Shown: positions 25,828-33,872, counted from the stretch's first letter. The stretch is 53,106 bases of DNA from Xanthobacteraceae bacterium (GCA_031291445.1 JARLJA010000115.1:1-53106); one strand, 5' to 3'. Made by a program: numbers and translations. Notes: generated by a model from the letters alone, not told the origin.

Positions 25828-26631
25828 CTAGCGTCCGGTGAAGTTGGGAACGCGGCGTTCCTCGGTGGCCTTGACGCCTTCCTTGAAATCCTCGGTGGCG
25901 CGCAGCCAGCTCTGCTCGGCGAGCTCGTGGTCGGTTGCGGCCTTGACGCGGTCGGCGAGGCCCTGGCGCAGCGTCGCACGGGTCGACACCACGCCGAGCG
26001 GCGAGCACTCGGCGATCTCGGCCGCGAGCTTGACGGCTTCCGCGCGCACCTCGGCCTGGGGCACCAGCACGCTGGCGAGGCCCATCTTGAAGGCTTCTTC
26101 GCCGGTGACGCGGCGGCTGGTGTAGAACATCAGCGCGGCGTTGGTCTTGCCGACGGCTTCCGGCAGCGTCACGGTCAGCCCGAAGCCGGGATGGAAGCCG
26201 AGCTTGGTGAAGTTGGCGGAAAAGCGGGCTTCCGGGCAGGTGACGCGGAAGTCGGCGGACAGCGCCAGTCCCAGTCCGCCGCCGATGGCGGCGCCGTGCA
26301 CCGCGGCGACGATCGGCTTCTTGGCGCGGAAGATGCGAACCGCCTCCTGATAGAGGTGGTTGATCGGCCCCAGGCTCGCGGCCGGGTCGGCCTTGGCCGC
26401 GGCTTCGCTGTCCTGGCGCGCCGGATCGTTGAAATTGGCGCCGGCGCAGAACGCCTTGCCCTGCGCCGCCAGCACCGTGGCGCGAAGACCGGGATCGGCG
26501 TCGATCTCGTCGAGCGCGTCGGCGATCTGCCGGATCAGCGCGATGTCGAAGAAGTTGAGCGGCGGCCGCCGGATCTCGATTGTGGCGACGAAGCCATTCT
26601 GTTCGATGGCGATATCGCGGGCGGTGGTCAT
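25828..26631 (-). CDS. Enoyl-CoA hydratase/isomerase family protein
   Basis: This 267-residue crotonase-fold protein is distinct from the one at 20878. RRPPLNFFDIALIRQIADAL, the oxyanion segment GKAFCAGANF, HGAAIGGGLGLALSADFRV and FTKLGFHPGFGLTVTLPEAVG are present. The catalytic glutamates of true hydratases are replaced (LGFHPGFGLT), pointing to a different reaction in the superfamily. ATG 26631 has GAGGAAA eight bases before it; the in-frame codons upstream lack this. It is first of a two-gene unit with the Zn-dehydrogenase and lies downstream of the acyl-CoA dehydrogenase pair across a palindromic repeat. Confidence 0.88.
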   Translation of the reverse strand: MTTARDIAIEQNGFVATIEIRRPPLNFFDIALIRQIADALDEIDADPGLRATVLAAQGKAFCAGANFNDPARQDSEAAAKADPAASLGPINHLYQEAVRIFRAKKPIVAAVHGAAIGGGLGLALSADFRVTCPEARFSANFTKLGFHPGFGLTVTLPEAVGKTNAALMFYTSRRVTGEEAFKMGLASVLVPQAEVRAEAVKLAAEIAECSPLGVVSTRATLRQGLADRVKAATDHELAEQSWLRATEDFKEGVKATEERRVPNFTGR

Positions 26632-26687
26632 GGTGGTTTCCTCACTGACGCTGCTGTCCATCAAGGCTTTTCGCCTCACTCAGCGTC

Positions 26688-26769
26688 ATGCCCGGCTTCA
26701 TGCCGGGCATCCACGTCTTAACAGCGTTGCCGCAAGAAAGTCGTGGATGGCCGGGTCAAGCCCGGCCAT
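26688..26769. repeat. Paired palindromic repeat element
   Basis: Hairpin ATGCCCGGC-TTCAT-GCCGGGCAT (26688-26710), a 36-nt spacer running CCACG to CGTGG, then hairpin ATGGCCGGG-TCAAG-CCCGGCCAT (26747-26769). GTC and GAC flank the pair, making the whole an inverted-repeat unit of about 88 nt between two minus-strand genes. Confidence 0.75.
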
Positions 26770-26813
26770 GACGGAAGAACGGTTAGCTGTCGCGGCCTGC
26801 CGTTGCGGCCATA

Positions 26814-27977
26814 TCACCTCAACCCCAGCCCGCGCGCGATGATGCCGCGCAGCACCTCGGTGGTGCCGCCCTGAAGCGTGAGCTTCGGGGCGATCTTCAT
26901 GGCGAAGTCGAGCTGGCGCTCCAGCGTCTCGTGATTGGAGACGTTGGGCTCGACGAACGCCGCGAGGTTGCGGACCCGGTGCGGCAGCTGCTGCTCCCAG
27001 ATGGTGCCGACGTCCTTGACAATGGCGGCTTCCACCACCGGCTCCTTGCCGGCCTGCAGCATGCCGGCCACCGACACCGACATGCGCCGCAGGGTGTGCA
27101 GCTGCGCTACCAGGCGGCCGATGCCCTCGGCGCCGCGCAGGTCGGGCTCGCGGCCGAGCGCGCGCACCAGCTCAGTCAGCACGTAATAGGTCTCGAGAAA
27201 GCGCTCCGGGCCGCTGCGTTCGTAGGCGAGCTCGCTGGTCGCCTGCTTCCAGGCGCCGTCGATCTCGCCGAGCACGTGATCGTCGGGCATGAAGGCGTCT
27301 TCGAACACCACCTCGTTGAATTCGCTCTGGCCGCTGATCTGGCCGATCGGGTTGACCGTGATGCCCGGGGTCTTCATGTCGACCAGGAACTGGGTCAGGC
27401 CGTGGCGCCGGTTGTCCTTGGTCGGGGCCGAGGTGCGGAAGATGCCGAGCATGTAGTCGGCGACATGGGCCGAGGTGGTCCAGATCTTGGTGCCGTTGAT
27501 CAGCCAGCCGCCGTCGGTCTTGGTGGCTTTGGTCTTGGCGGCGAACAGGTCGGAGCCCGAATTGGGCTCGCTCATGCCGATGGCGAAGCAGACCTCGCCG
27601 CGGCAGATCCGCGGCAGGATGTCCATCTTGATGCGCTCGTTGGCGTAGCGGATCAGCACCGGGCCGCTTTGGCGGTCGGCGACGAAGAAGCGGCGCACCG
27701 GCGCGTTGGCCACCCGCATTTCCTCGGTGACGACGTAGCGTTCGAGAAAACTGCGCTCGTGGCCGCCGTATTTCTTCGGCCAGGTCATGCCGATCCAGCC
27801 GCGCGCGCCGACGCGCTTGCTGAAGCCCGGGGCGTCGGTGTCGTCGCTCTTCTGCGCCCGCTGCGGGCTGAAGGTGCCGGCGGAAATCTCCTCGGCCAGG
27901 AAGGTGCGGACCTCCTGGCGCAGCTTTTCGCATTCCGGCGGCAGGCGGATCGGATCGAAGGTCAGGGCGGCGGTCAT
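26814..27977 (-). CDS. Acyl-CoA dehydrogenase family protein (large-type subunit)
   Basis: The 387-residue FAD enzyme shows WPKKYGGHERSFLERYVVTEEM, the substrate/FAD loop FAIGMSEPNSGSDLFAAKTKA, GTKIWTTSAHVADYM and the C-terminal APKLTLQGGTTEVLRGIIARGLGL. It resembles PimC-like and FadE-type dehydrogenases that act with a second, diverged subunit. ATG 27977 was chosen, with GGGAG about 11 bases upstream. The partner gene ends 19 nt before it. It introduces the alpha-beta double bond of an acyl-CoA, passing electrons to ETF. The substrate is likely a long dicarboxyl, branched or ring acid (inference). Confidence 0.9.
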   Translation of the reverse strand: MTAALTFDPIRLPPECEKLRQEVRTFLAEEISAGTFSPQRAQKSDDTDAPGFSKRVGARGWIGMTWPKKYGGHERSFLERYVVTEEMRVANAPVRRFFVADRQSGPVLIRYANERIKMDILPRICRGEVCFAIGMSEPNSGSDLFAAKTKATKTDGGWLINGTKIWTTSAHVADYMLGIFRTSAPTKDNRRHGLTQFLVDMKTPGITVNPIGQISGQSEFNEVVFEDAFMPDDHVLGEIDGAWKQATSELAYERSGPERFLETYYVLTELVRALGREPDLRGAEGIGRLVAQLHTLRRMSVSVAGMLQAGKEPVVEAAIVKDVGTIWEQQLPHRVRNLAAFVEPNVSNHETLERQLDFAMKIAPKLTLQGGTTEVLRGIIARGLGLR

Positions 27978-27996
27978 GACGGCAGGTGCTCCCGGT

Positions 27997-29064
27997 TCAT
28001 CGCGACGCCACCAGCGGCCAGAGATCGTCGGCGCCGCGCGCGGCGACCCGGCGTCCCAGCTCGACCGCCCAGTGGCTTTCCGGGCCGAAGTCGTCGCGCC
28101 ACGACTGCGCGCGCAGGGTGAAGCGGTGCAGGATGTGCTCGCTGGTGAAGCCGATGGCGCCGTGAACCTGGTGAGCGATGGCGGCGCCGACCTCGGCGGC
28201 TTCGCCGCAACGGATCTTGGCGGCGGCCACTTCCAGCAACAGCGCATCGCCGGCGACCCGGCCGCCGGACAGCGTATCGGCCGCCGAGCCCGCGGCGCTG
28301 ACCGCGGCCGCGACCTCGCCCGCGAGCCGCGCCAGGCTGTGCTGGATCGCCTGGAACTTGCCGATCTTCTTCTCGAACGCGACGCGCTCGTTGGCGTAGC
28401 GCACCGTGATGTCGAGCGCGGTTTCCAAGGCACCGGCGATCTGCAGGCTGCGCGCGGCAGCGCCCATCAGCATCAGCGCGGTGAGATCGACGCCGGTGGG
28501 CGCCGGCGCCTGCGCGATCGGCTTGACGCGGTCGAAGGTGACGCCGTTGAGGGCGTCGCCGGCGAGGGTCTTGCCCGCGGCGATCTGGCAGGCGGCAGCC
28601 TCCACCAGCGCGATCACCGAGGCGCCGTCGGCGGTGGCGGCGAGGACGGCGATGTGGCGCGCGTCGGCGGCGAACGGCACGTTGCGGGCCCGCCCGCTCA
28701 GCGTGCCGTCGGCCGACAAAGTGATGCGGCCGTTGGGCTGTGCCGGCGCCACGGTCATGGCGCCCGCCGGGGACGCCAGCCCTGCGCGCGCCAGCAGCCA
28801 GCCCGCGATCATGGTTTCGGCCAGCGGAACCGCGAGCGCGGCGCGGCCGGCGGCCTGCAGCAGGGCAAACCCGGTGGCAAGGTCGGCGCCCGCGCCGCCG
28901 AGAGTCTCGTCGATCCACGGCAGCGTCAGGCCGGCGTCGGCGAGCGCGTCCCACACCGGCGCCTTCCAGGCGTCGCTCTTCGAGGCGATGATGGATTGGG
29001 CATCGGCGAGATCCGCGAACATCCGCTCCGCGGTCTCGACGACGATGTTTTCGCTTTCCGACAC
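27997..29064 (-). CDS. Acyl-CoA dehydrogenase family protein (small-type subunit)
   Basis: This 355-residue member is more diverged than its neighbour. LPWIDETLGGAGADLATGFALLQAAGRAALAVPLAET, RYANERVAFEKKIGKFQAIQHSLARL and QVHGAIGFTSEHILHRFTLRA mark the fold, but the middle FAD loop is weak. Adjacent large and small ACAD genes are the hallmark of heteromeric dehydrogenases such as PimC/PimD or steroid FadE pairs, so I expect an alpha2beta2 complex. The start is GTG 29064 with GGGGAGGTTAA upstream, a strong Shine-Dalgarno. It heads the minus-strand unit and diverges from the SDR gene. Confidence 0.88.
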   Translation of the reverse strand: MSESENIVVETAERMFADLADAQSIIASKSDAWKAPVWDALADAGLTLPWIDETLGGAGADLATGFALLQAAGRAALAVPLAETMIAGWLLARAGLASPAGAMTVAPAQPNGRITLSADGTLSGRARNVPFAADARHIAVLAATADGASVIALVEAAACQIAAGKTLAGDALNGVTFDRVKPIAQAPAPTGVDLTALMLMGAAARSLQIAGALETALDITVRYANERVAFEKKIGKFQAIQHSLARLAGEVAAAVSAAGSAADTLSGGRVAGDALLLEVAAAKIRCGEAAEVGAAIAHQVHGAIGFTSEHILHRFTLRAQSWRDDFGPESHWAVELGRRVAARGADDLWPLVASR

Positions 29065-29227
29065 TTAACCTCCCCGACGCGGCACGCTTCTCATCTCCCG
29101 CTGACCGCGAGGGACGGGGTATCCGCACGATGTTGCCATGATGAGGAAAAGGACGGGGGCTGACAAGCTGCCCCGCCGCATTGCCGCCTGCGACGGGAAC
29201 ATGAGGTCCGCGTCGGGCCGGTCCCGC

Positions 29228-29245
29228 GAACCCTCTGAACCCTCT
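29228..29245. repeat. 9-nt tandem duplication
   Basis: GAACCCTCT occurs twice head to tail in the 318-nt intergenic space between the divergent acyl-CoA dehydrogenase and SDR genes. Confidence 0.7.
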
Positions 29246-29336
29246 GTCGCCGGACAGCGGCAGCCGCTACCGTGCCGACCACTTGCGAGTCGGTCGCTGG
29301 TGGCGCCCGGCTCTCGACACTCAATCGATGTCCATG

Positions 29337-29368
29337 ACTTGAACAATGTCACTTGAACAATGTCACTT
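29337..29368 (+). repeat. 14-nt tandem duplication just before the SDR ribosome-binding site
   Basis: ACTTGAACAATGTC is repeated exactly (29337-29350, 29351-29364) and followed by a third partial ACTT, ending two bases before the GGGGAGGAGAGG of the SDR gene. It is lower in GC than the surroundings. It could be a doubled operator half or a slipped-strand duplication. Confidence 0.75.
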
Positions 29369-29382
29369 GGGGAGGAGAGGCG

Positions 29383-30159
29383 ATGACGGGGTTGCGCGCG
29401 ATTGTCACGGGGTCGGCGTCGGGACTGGGGGCGGCGACCGCCATCGGCCTCGCCCGATCCGGAGCGCGGCTGGTGATCAACTATGCATCGAGCAAGACCG
29501 AGGCCGAAGAGACCGCCGATCGCTGCCGGAGCCTCAACGCCGAGGTCGTCGTGGTCCAGGGCGACGTCGCCCGCGACGAGGATTGCCGGCGGATCGCAGC
29601 GGCGGCAGCCCCCTGGGGCGGTCTCGACGCCCTGGTCAACAATGCCGGCATCACCAAGCATGTCGAGCACGCCCAGATGGACCAGCTGTCGGCGGAGGAT
29701 TTCCAGCGCATCTTCGCGGTCAACACCATCGGCCCGTTCCAGATGGTGCGCGCCGCGCGGGCGCTGCTGGAGGCTGGAGCCCGCGCCACTGAGCGGTCGT
29801 CGACGGTGGTCAACGTCTCGTCGGTCGCCGGCCTCAGCGGCGTCGGTTCGTCGCTGGCCTATGTGGCGAGCAAGGGCGGCCTCAATTCGATGACCATCTC
29901 GCTGGCGCGCGCGCTCGCGCCGCACATCCGCGTCAACGCGGTGTGTCCCGGCTATATCGACACCCAGTGGTTCGAAAAGGGACGCGGCGCCGAGGCCGCG
30001 AACCGGGTCCGCGACATGGTCACCCAGAAAGTGCCGTTGCGGGTGGCGTCAAGTGCCGCCGATATCGCCGGCCTGGTCTGTTTCCTGGCCGGCCCGGCGT
30101 CCGCCCACATGACCGGCGAACTGGTGCGCATGGACGCCGGCATGCATCTGGCGACGTGA
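29383..30159 (+). CDS. Short-chain dehydrogenase/reductase
   Basis: The 258-residue protein has the classical SDR cofactor loop TGSASGLGAATAIG, NNAGITKHV, and the catalytic Ser-Tyr-Lys set: VVNVSSVAG (Ser), AYVASKGGL (Tyr, Lys). RIRVNAVCPGYIDT is the usual post-catalytic strand. No acidic residue clearly sets NAD preference (VINYASSKTEAEE). A very strong GGGGAGGAGAGG precedes ATG 29383. The gene diverges from the acyl-CoA dehydrogenase pair and likely oxidises the hydroxyacyl intermediate of the same pathway, or acts as a ketoreductase. Confidence 0.92.
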   Translation: MTGLRAIVTGSASGLGAATAIGLARSGARLVINYASSKTEAEETADRCRSLNAEVVVVQGDVARDEDCRRIAAAAAPWGGLDALVNNAGITKHVEHAQMDQLSAEDFQRIFAVNTIGPFQMVRAARALLEAGARATERSSTVVNVSSVAGLSGVGSSLAYVASKGGLNSMTISLARALAPHIRVNAVCPGYIDTQWFEKGRGAEAANRVRDMVTQKVPLRVASSAADIAGLVCFLAGPASAHMTGELVRMDAGMHLAT

Positions 30160-30175
30160 GACGTGGCGGCGCCGT

Positions 30176-30451
30176 TCAGAGCCCGTGATCGGGGATGACG
30201 TGGGCGGCGACCAGCCGATTCCAGATGAACAGCACCACCAGGGCGCCGATGGTGGCGGTGATGAAGCCGGCGCCCTGGTCGGGCGCGTAGTGGCCGATCG
30301 CCTGGCCGATGAAGGTCGCGAGAAACGCGCCGGCGATCCCGAGCACGGTGGTGAGGAGGAAGCCCTTGGGATTGTTGGGGCCGGGCGACAGCATCCGCGC
30401 GATGATGCCGGCGACGAACCCGACGACGATGATCCAGAGAATTCCGCTCAT
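30176..30451 (-). CDS. GlsB/YeaQ/YmgE family small membrane protein
   Basis: This 91-residue protein has three hydrophobic segments: ILWIIVVGFVAGIIARML, GFLLTTVLGIAGAFLATFIG and TATIGALVVLFIWNRLV. The motif PGPNNPKGFLLTTVLGIAGAFL is the transglycosylase-associated protein family signature, annotated as a stress-response membrane protein of unknown mechanism. GGAAGC precedes ATG 30451. It converges on the SDR gene with 16 nt between stops. Confidence 0.9.
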   Translation of the reverse strand: MSGILWIIVVGFVAGIIARMLSPGPNNPKGFLLTTVLGIAGAFLATFIGQAIGHYAPDQGAGFITATIGALVVLFIWNRLVAAHVIPDHGL

Positions 30452-30537
30452 GATCGCTTCCTTATCCTGTGATGGCGCCCCGCGAGGAGGATAGCGAGGA
30501 TCTCGTCCGGCGCGCCGGACGGCAGATCTGGTAAAAC

Positions 30538-31092
30538 CTAGAGCAGACGCGCGGCTTCCTGCTCGGTCGGCAGCCGTCCGTCCGGCGTGAGATGGTTGAT
30601 CACTTCGGGCAGATGCTGGCTCAGGCCCTGCAGCAATTCGTCGCGCGACAGGCCGCTCTGCGACATCAGCGAGCTGATCTGGTCGGCGCCCAGTGCATTG
30701 GCGAGGTCGCCGGGCGCAATCGCCTTGTTGGCACCGGTCCCGACCCAGGAGTTGGCGGTCTCGCCGTGGCCGTTGTCCTGCAACTGCTTGACGAGATCGC
30801 CGAGCCCGCCGCTGAGCACGCTTCCCGCGGCTCCGCCGGCGAGCAATCCGCCGAGCGCGCCGCTCAACAGGCTGCCGAGCCCGCCGCCGCTTGCTCCCGG
30901 CACCGACGCGGGCGCCGGAGCGGGGCTCGCGGGCGCCGTCGCGGCATTGTTCGCGCTGATCTTCTTGACCGCCTTGTAGGCCAGCAGGGCCAGGATCGCC
31001 ATGGTCAGCGGCGACATTCCGCCCTTCTCGCCCGGAGTGCTGGGGCCGCGCGGGCCATTTTGCATGCCGTTCAGAACATCTAGCAGTCCCAT
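30538..31092 (-). CDS. YidB/DUF937 family protein
   Basis: The 184-residue protein begins MGLLDVLNGMQNGPRG. A Gly/Ala/Pro-rich linker (NNAATAPASPAPAPASVPG; GGGLGSLLSGALGGLLAGG) follows. The C-terminal DUF937/YidB fold contains GHGETANSWVGTGANKAIAPGDLANALG and LSRDELLQGLSQHLPEVINHLTPDGRLPTEQEA. Function is unknown; the family is cytosolic to envelope-associated and widespread in Rhizobiales. ATG 31092 has GGGAG ten bases upstream. The open frame extends further upstream to 31317 but without family homology. Confidence 0.88.
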   Translation of the reverse strand: MGLLDVLNGMQNGPRGPSTPGEKGGMSPLTMAILALLAYKAVKKISANNAATAPASPAPAPASVPGASGGGLGSLLSGALGGLLAGGAAGSVLSGGLGDLVKQLQDNGHGETANSWVGTGANKAIAPGDLANALGADQISSLMSQSGLSRDELLQGLSQHLPEVINHLTPDGRLPTEQEAARLL

Positions 31093-31287
31093 TGCGGTCT
31101 CCCGTCGTGTCTGCGTGTCTGCCCCGCGACGGCAGGATAGTGATGCGTCATGAAGGTGACAAGACGTCAGCCGACCATGACGCATTGCGAGAATCATTGG
31201 CGCAGACGTTGCCAGCGTCGATTCAGCGTCTCTCCTTGTCGACGGATGCGGTAAGATCACGCGCGCGAGCGGGGCGACGCCGGCCGC

Positions 31288-31324
31288 TGGGGCACAATGA
31301 ACGCGGGTGGGGCACAATGAACGC
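31288..31324 (+). repeat. 20-nt tandem duplication covering the start of the reductase gene
   Basis: The 17-base text TGGGGCACAATGAACGC occurs at 31288 and again at 31308 (period 20). Both copies contain an ATG, so the start-codon context of the reductase has been duplicated in place. Confidence 0.8.
31297..31320 (+). CDS. Seven-codon upstream ORF created by the duplication
   Basis: The first duplicated ATG opens a frame reading MNAGGAQ and stopping at TGA 31318-31320. That TGA overlaps the ATG at 31317 of the reductase as ATGA. If translated it would couple ribosomes onto the true start. No strong Shine-Dalgarno precedes either ATG (TGGGGC only). Translation is not shown by sequence. Confidence 0.35.
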   Translation: MNAGGAQ

Positions 31325-32327
31325 CGCGAGACCGATCGTGATTGCCGGCGCCGGAAGCATCGGCTGCTTCGTCGGCGGCATGCTCGCCGCGGCCGGAAAG
31401 CCGGTCCGCTTTCTGGCGCGGTCGCGCATGATCGACGAGATCCGCGCCAACGGACTGCGGCTCACCAGCTTCGAAGGCATCGATCGGCGGCTGCCGGGGT
31501 CGTCCATCGAACTGTCGGACGATCCCGCGCGCCTGCGCGAGGCCGGCATCGTGCTGGTGTGCGTCAAGAGCGCCGATACCGCCGCAATGGCTGCGACGAT
31601 CGCCGCCTACGCGCCGTCCGACGCCATCGTCGTCAGCCTGCAGAACGGTGTCTCCAACGTCGCCACCCTGCAGACGCATCTGGCGGGTCACCGCATCGTC
31701 GCCGGCATGGTGCCCTTCAACGTGGTGGCGCTGGGCAACGGGCGATTTCATCGCTCGACCTCGGGTGACATCGTGGTGCAGGCCGACGACACGGCGCTCG
31801 CCGCGCGGCTGTCGGTGCCGGGCCTGATGCTGCGCCCGACCGACGATATCGTCGCCGTGCAATGGGGCAAGCTGCTGGTCAACCTCAACAACGCCATCAA
31901 TGCGCTGTCCGGCCTGCCGTTGCGCGATCAATTGTCGCAGCGCCCGTGGCGGCGACTCCTGGCCGACCAGATCGACGAAGCGCTGCGGGCGACCGCGGCC
32001 GAAGGCATCGCGCCGGTCGCGCCCACGCCGCTTCCGGCGGCCTGGACGCCGCGCATCCTGCGGCTGCCGGACTGGGCCTTCCGGCTGGTGGCCGGTCGCA
32101 TGATCAAGATCGATCCCAGGGCGCGATCGTCGATGGCGGACGATCTGGACCGCGGCCGGGTGACCGAGATCGACTACCTGCAGGGCGTGATCGTCGAGAT
32201 CGCGCGGCGCCGTCATCTCGACGTGCCGCTGACGAGGGGCATCGTCGAGCTGATCAAGCACGCGGAACGCCTCGGCCAGGGCTCGCCGCGGCTGAATCCG
32301 GATCAGATTCGCGCGGGCGCGGTCTGA
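31317..32327 (+). CDS. 2-dehydropantoate 2-reductase (ketopantoate reductase) family protein
   Basis: The 336-residue protein has the Rossmann loop IAGAGSIGCFVGGMLAAAGKPV, VCVKSADTAAMAATIA, LQNGVSNVATL and the C-terminal ApbA_C helical domain (WGKLLVNLNNAINALSGLPLRD; DLDRGRVTEIDYLQGVIVEIARR). The catalytic Lys-Asn-Asn-Asp positions fit KLLVNLNNA. PanE relatives reduce ketopantoate with NADPH for coenzyme A synthesis; alphaproteobacteria carry several paralogues, so this may serve another 2-oxoacid. ATG 31317 lies within a 20-nt duplication. The gene diverges from YidB. Confidence 0.87.
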   Translation: MNAARPIVIAGAGSIGCFVGGMLAAAGKPVRFLARSRMIDEIRANGLRLTSFEGIDRRLPGSSIELSDDPARLREAGIVLVCVKSADTAAMAATIAAYAPSDAIVVSLQNGVSNVATLQTHLAGHRIVAGMVPFNVVALGNGRFHRSTSGDIVVQADDTALAARLSVPGLMLRPTDDIVAVQWGKLLVNLNNAINALSGLPLRDQLSQRPWRRLLADQIDEALRATAAEGIAPVAPTPLPAAWTPRILRLPDWAFRLVAGRMIKIDPRARSSMADDLDRGRVTEIDYLQGVIVEIARRRHLDVPLTRGIVELIKHAERLGQGSPRLNPDQIRAGAV

Positions 32328-32369
32328 TCTGGTGTTGCCGCGACGCGCGGCCGGCCGCGGCGTCCGCGA

Positions 32370-32861
32370 TCAGGAACGCGCCAGCGTGATCGTCACGCCC
32401 GAGAACTCGGTACCCTGCGACGAGATACTGACGGTCTGGCTGTTGCCGTGGGTCCTCATGGACAGGTTGGCGGTGAAGGCGGGTGACGACACCACCACCT
32501 GAAACAGGCCGCCCTGCACGCGCCCTTCGATTGATCCGCTGACGTTGCGGGTCGCTTCCGACCATGTGCCTTCGATCTGCCCGCCGGTGCTCCTGACGTT
32601 GCTGCTCAGTTCGAACTTGTAGCTGTCGCTGGCGCAGCGCAGGGTCTGCTGAAGGTCGGTGCCGGCGGCGCTCACCGCATAGCTCGCGCGGCACTTGATG
32701 CGCTCCCTGTGGCCGTCGGCGAGCGCGATCGAGCCCGACCCGCTCCACACCCCGGCGAGGCCCGCGAATGGCGCGCTCTGCGCGAGGGCGAGCGACGGCA
32801 CACCCGACAGTGCGGCGGCGGTGACGGTGGCGCGGATGAGGAGAGCGGCGAAGGGCTTCAT
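32370..32861 (-). CDS. Exported conserved protein of unknown function
   Basis: The protein has 163 residues, with a signal peptide (LLIRATVTAAALSGVPSLALAQ) and a mature part starting SAPFAGLAGVWSGSGSIALADGHRERIKCRASYAV. The sequence is beta-rich, with regular hydrophobic alternation (SKFELSSNVRSTGGQIEGTWSEATRNVSGSIEGRV) like a lipocalin- or calycin-type barrel. Two cysteines (RIKCRASY, TLRCASDS) could form a disulfide. Start at 32861 or 32867; AAGGATC favours 32867 slightly. I recognise this as a conserved hypothetical type in Bradyrhizobium but know no function. Confidence 0.78.
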   Translation of the reverse strand: MKPFAALLIRATVTAAALSGVPSLALAQSAPFAGLAGVWSGSGSIALADGHRERIKCRASYAVSAAGTDLQQTLRCASDSYKFELSSNVRSTGGQIEGTWSEATRNVSGSIEGRVQGGLFQVVVSSPAFTANLSMRTHGNSQTVSISSQGTEFSGVTITLARS

Positions 32862-33083
32862 GGGCATGGGGGGCAAGATCCTTTTCACGCTGGTTCCAGT
32901 CTGGTCAGCCTGCAACGAGCATCGATCCGGCGAGTTCCATCTGGCGATGATCCCGGACGCCCGCAAGATGGTTGGGCAATTTTGGCCGAATTTTGAATGC
33001 CTCAATTGGCGTCGTCCGCGCCACGTTGTCGCGGGGGCGGCCCGGTTGCTCCAGGGTGCGAACCCGGAGCAGCCGCAGCGCGG

Positions 33084-33692
33084 TCAAATCCTTGCAGGTG
33101 GACGCGTTTTCGGCGGCGGACCGAACAGGTTGCGGACCCCTTCGGAGAAGTCGGTCCAGGTGCATGACAGCCGTGACTCGCAATGCGGTCGCGGGGCATG
33201 GACCGCCGCCGTGCGGTTGACCGGAGCGTGGCGCGCCGGCGCGGCCGGCGGGGCGGCCACGATCGAACCCGTCGCCATTCCGTCGGGCTTGTCGGCCATG
33301 ATCGAACGGATCGTTGCGGCCTCGTTCTGCCGACGCTGCTTGTCCGTGAGCGCGGCGACGATGGCGTCGTGGCGCTGACGTTCGAGATAGGCGGTGTATT
33401 CCTGGTCGATGCGTTTCAGTTCGTCCGGCGTCGGATTGGGGCCGGCGATGTCGAAAGTCCGGTCCTGCATGAAATCGTAATACGCGTAGCCGCCGCCGGG
33501 TTTGCGCCGGCCGGAAAACTTCGCTTCGCATTCGGCGACCTGCTTGGCGCGGGCCTCCTTGCCGGCATCCGACCTCTCGGCTTGAGCCGCGCAATCCTCG
33601 TAATCACGCGGCGCGAACGGCCACCACTGCGCCTGCGCCGCGGTCGAGGCGAGAACAAAAAGGCAGGCCGGTATCACTGCACGCTTACGCAT
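33084..33692 (-). CDS. Exported protein of unknown function, Pro-rich C terminus
   Basis: The protein has about 202 residues. MRKRAVIPACLFVLASTAAQAQ is a signal peptide, followed by WWPFAPRDYEDCAAQAER...VAECEAKFSGRRKPGGGYAYYDFMQDRTFDIAGPNPTPDE. Four cysteines and a helical stretch (IDQEYTAYLERQRHDAIVAALTDKQ) are visible, then a Pro/Ala-rich tail ending GVRNLFGPPPKTRPPARI. An in-frame ATG at 33722 is less likely because the signal peptide begins at 33692. No known domain was recognised. It diverges from the Crp/Fnr gene, whose palindromic site at 33859 lies between them. Confidence 0.72.
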   Translation of the reverse strand: MRKRAVIPACLFVLASTAAQAQWWPFAPRDYEDCAAQAERSDAGKEARAKQVAECEAKFSGRRKPGGGYAYYDFMQDRTFDIAGPNPTPDELKRIDQEYTAYLERQRHDAIVAALTDKQRRQNEAATIRSIMADKPDGMATGSIVAAPPAAPARHAPVNRTAAVHAPRPHCESRLSCTWTDFSEGVRNLFGPPPKTRPPARI

Positions 33693-33858
33693 CGGGGCGA
33701 GGTCAACTTCGAAAAGCGCCATGAGGCGCGGAGTGGCGGGCCGACGACCGGTCGGCCGGGAGATGGTTACAAAATACCAAAGTTCGGACAGCGGCGGGAG
33801 TCACCAAGCCGCCGTGGCCCGGATTTTCCAAGGTTTCGGCGGCACGCGCCGGACCCGG

Positions 33859-33872
33859 TTGACCCATGTCAA
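33859..33872 (+). promoter_or_regulatory. FNR/FixK-type palindrome upstream of the Crp/Fnr gene
   Basis: TTGAC-CCAT-GTCAA is a perfect 5-bp inverted repeat with a 4-nt spacer, the geometry of FNR/FixK/DNR boxes (TTGAT-N4-ATCAA and variants). Its centre is about 68 nt before the GTG of the regulator, so autoregulation is plausible; it could also serve the divergent exported-protein gene. Confidence 0.6.
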
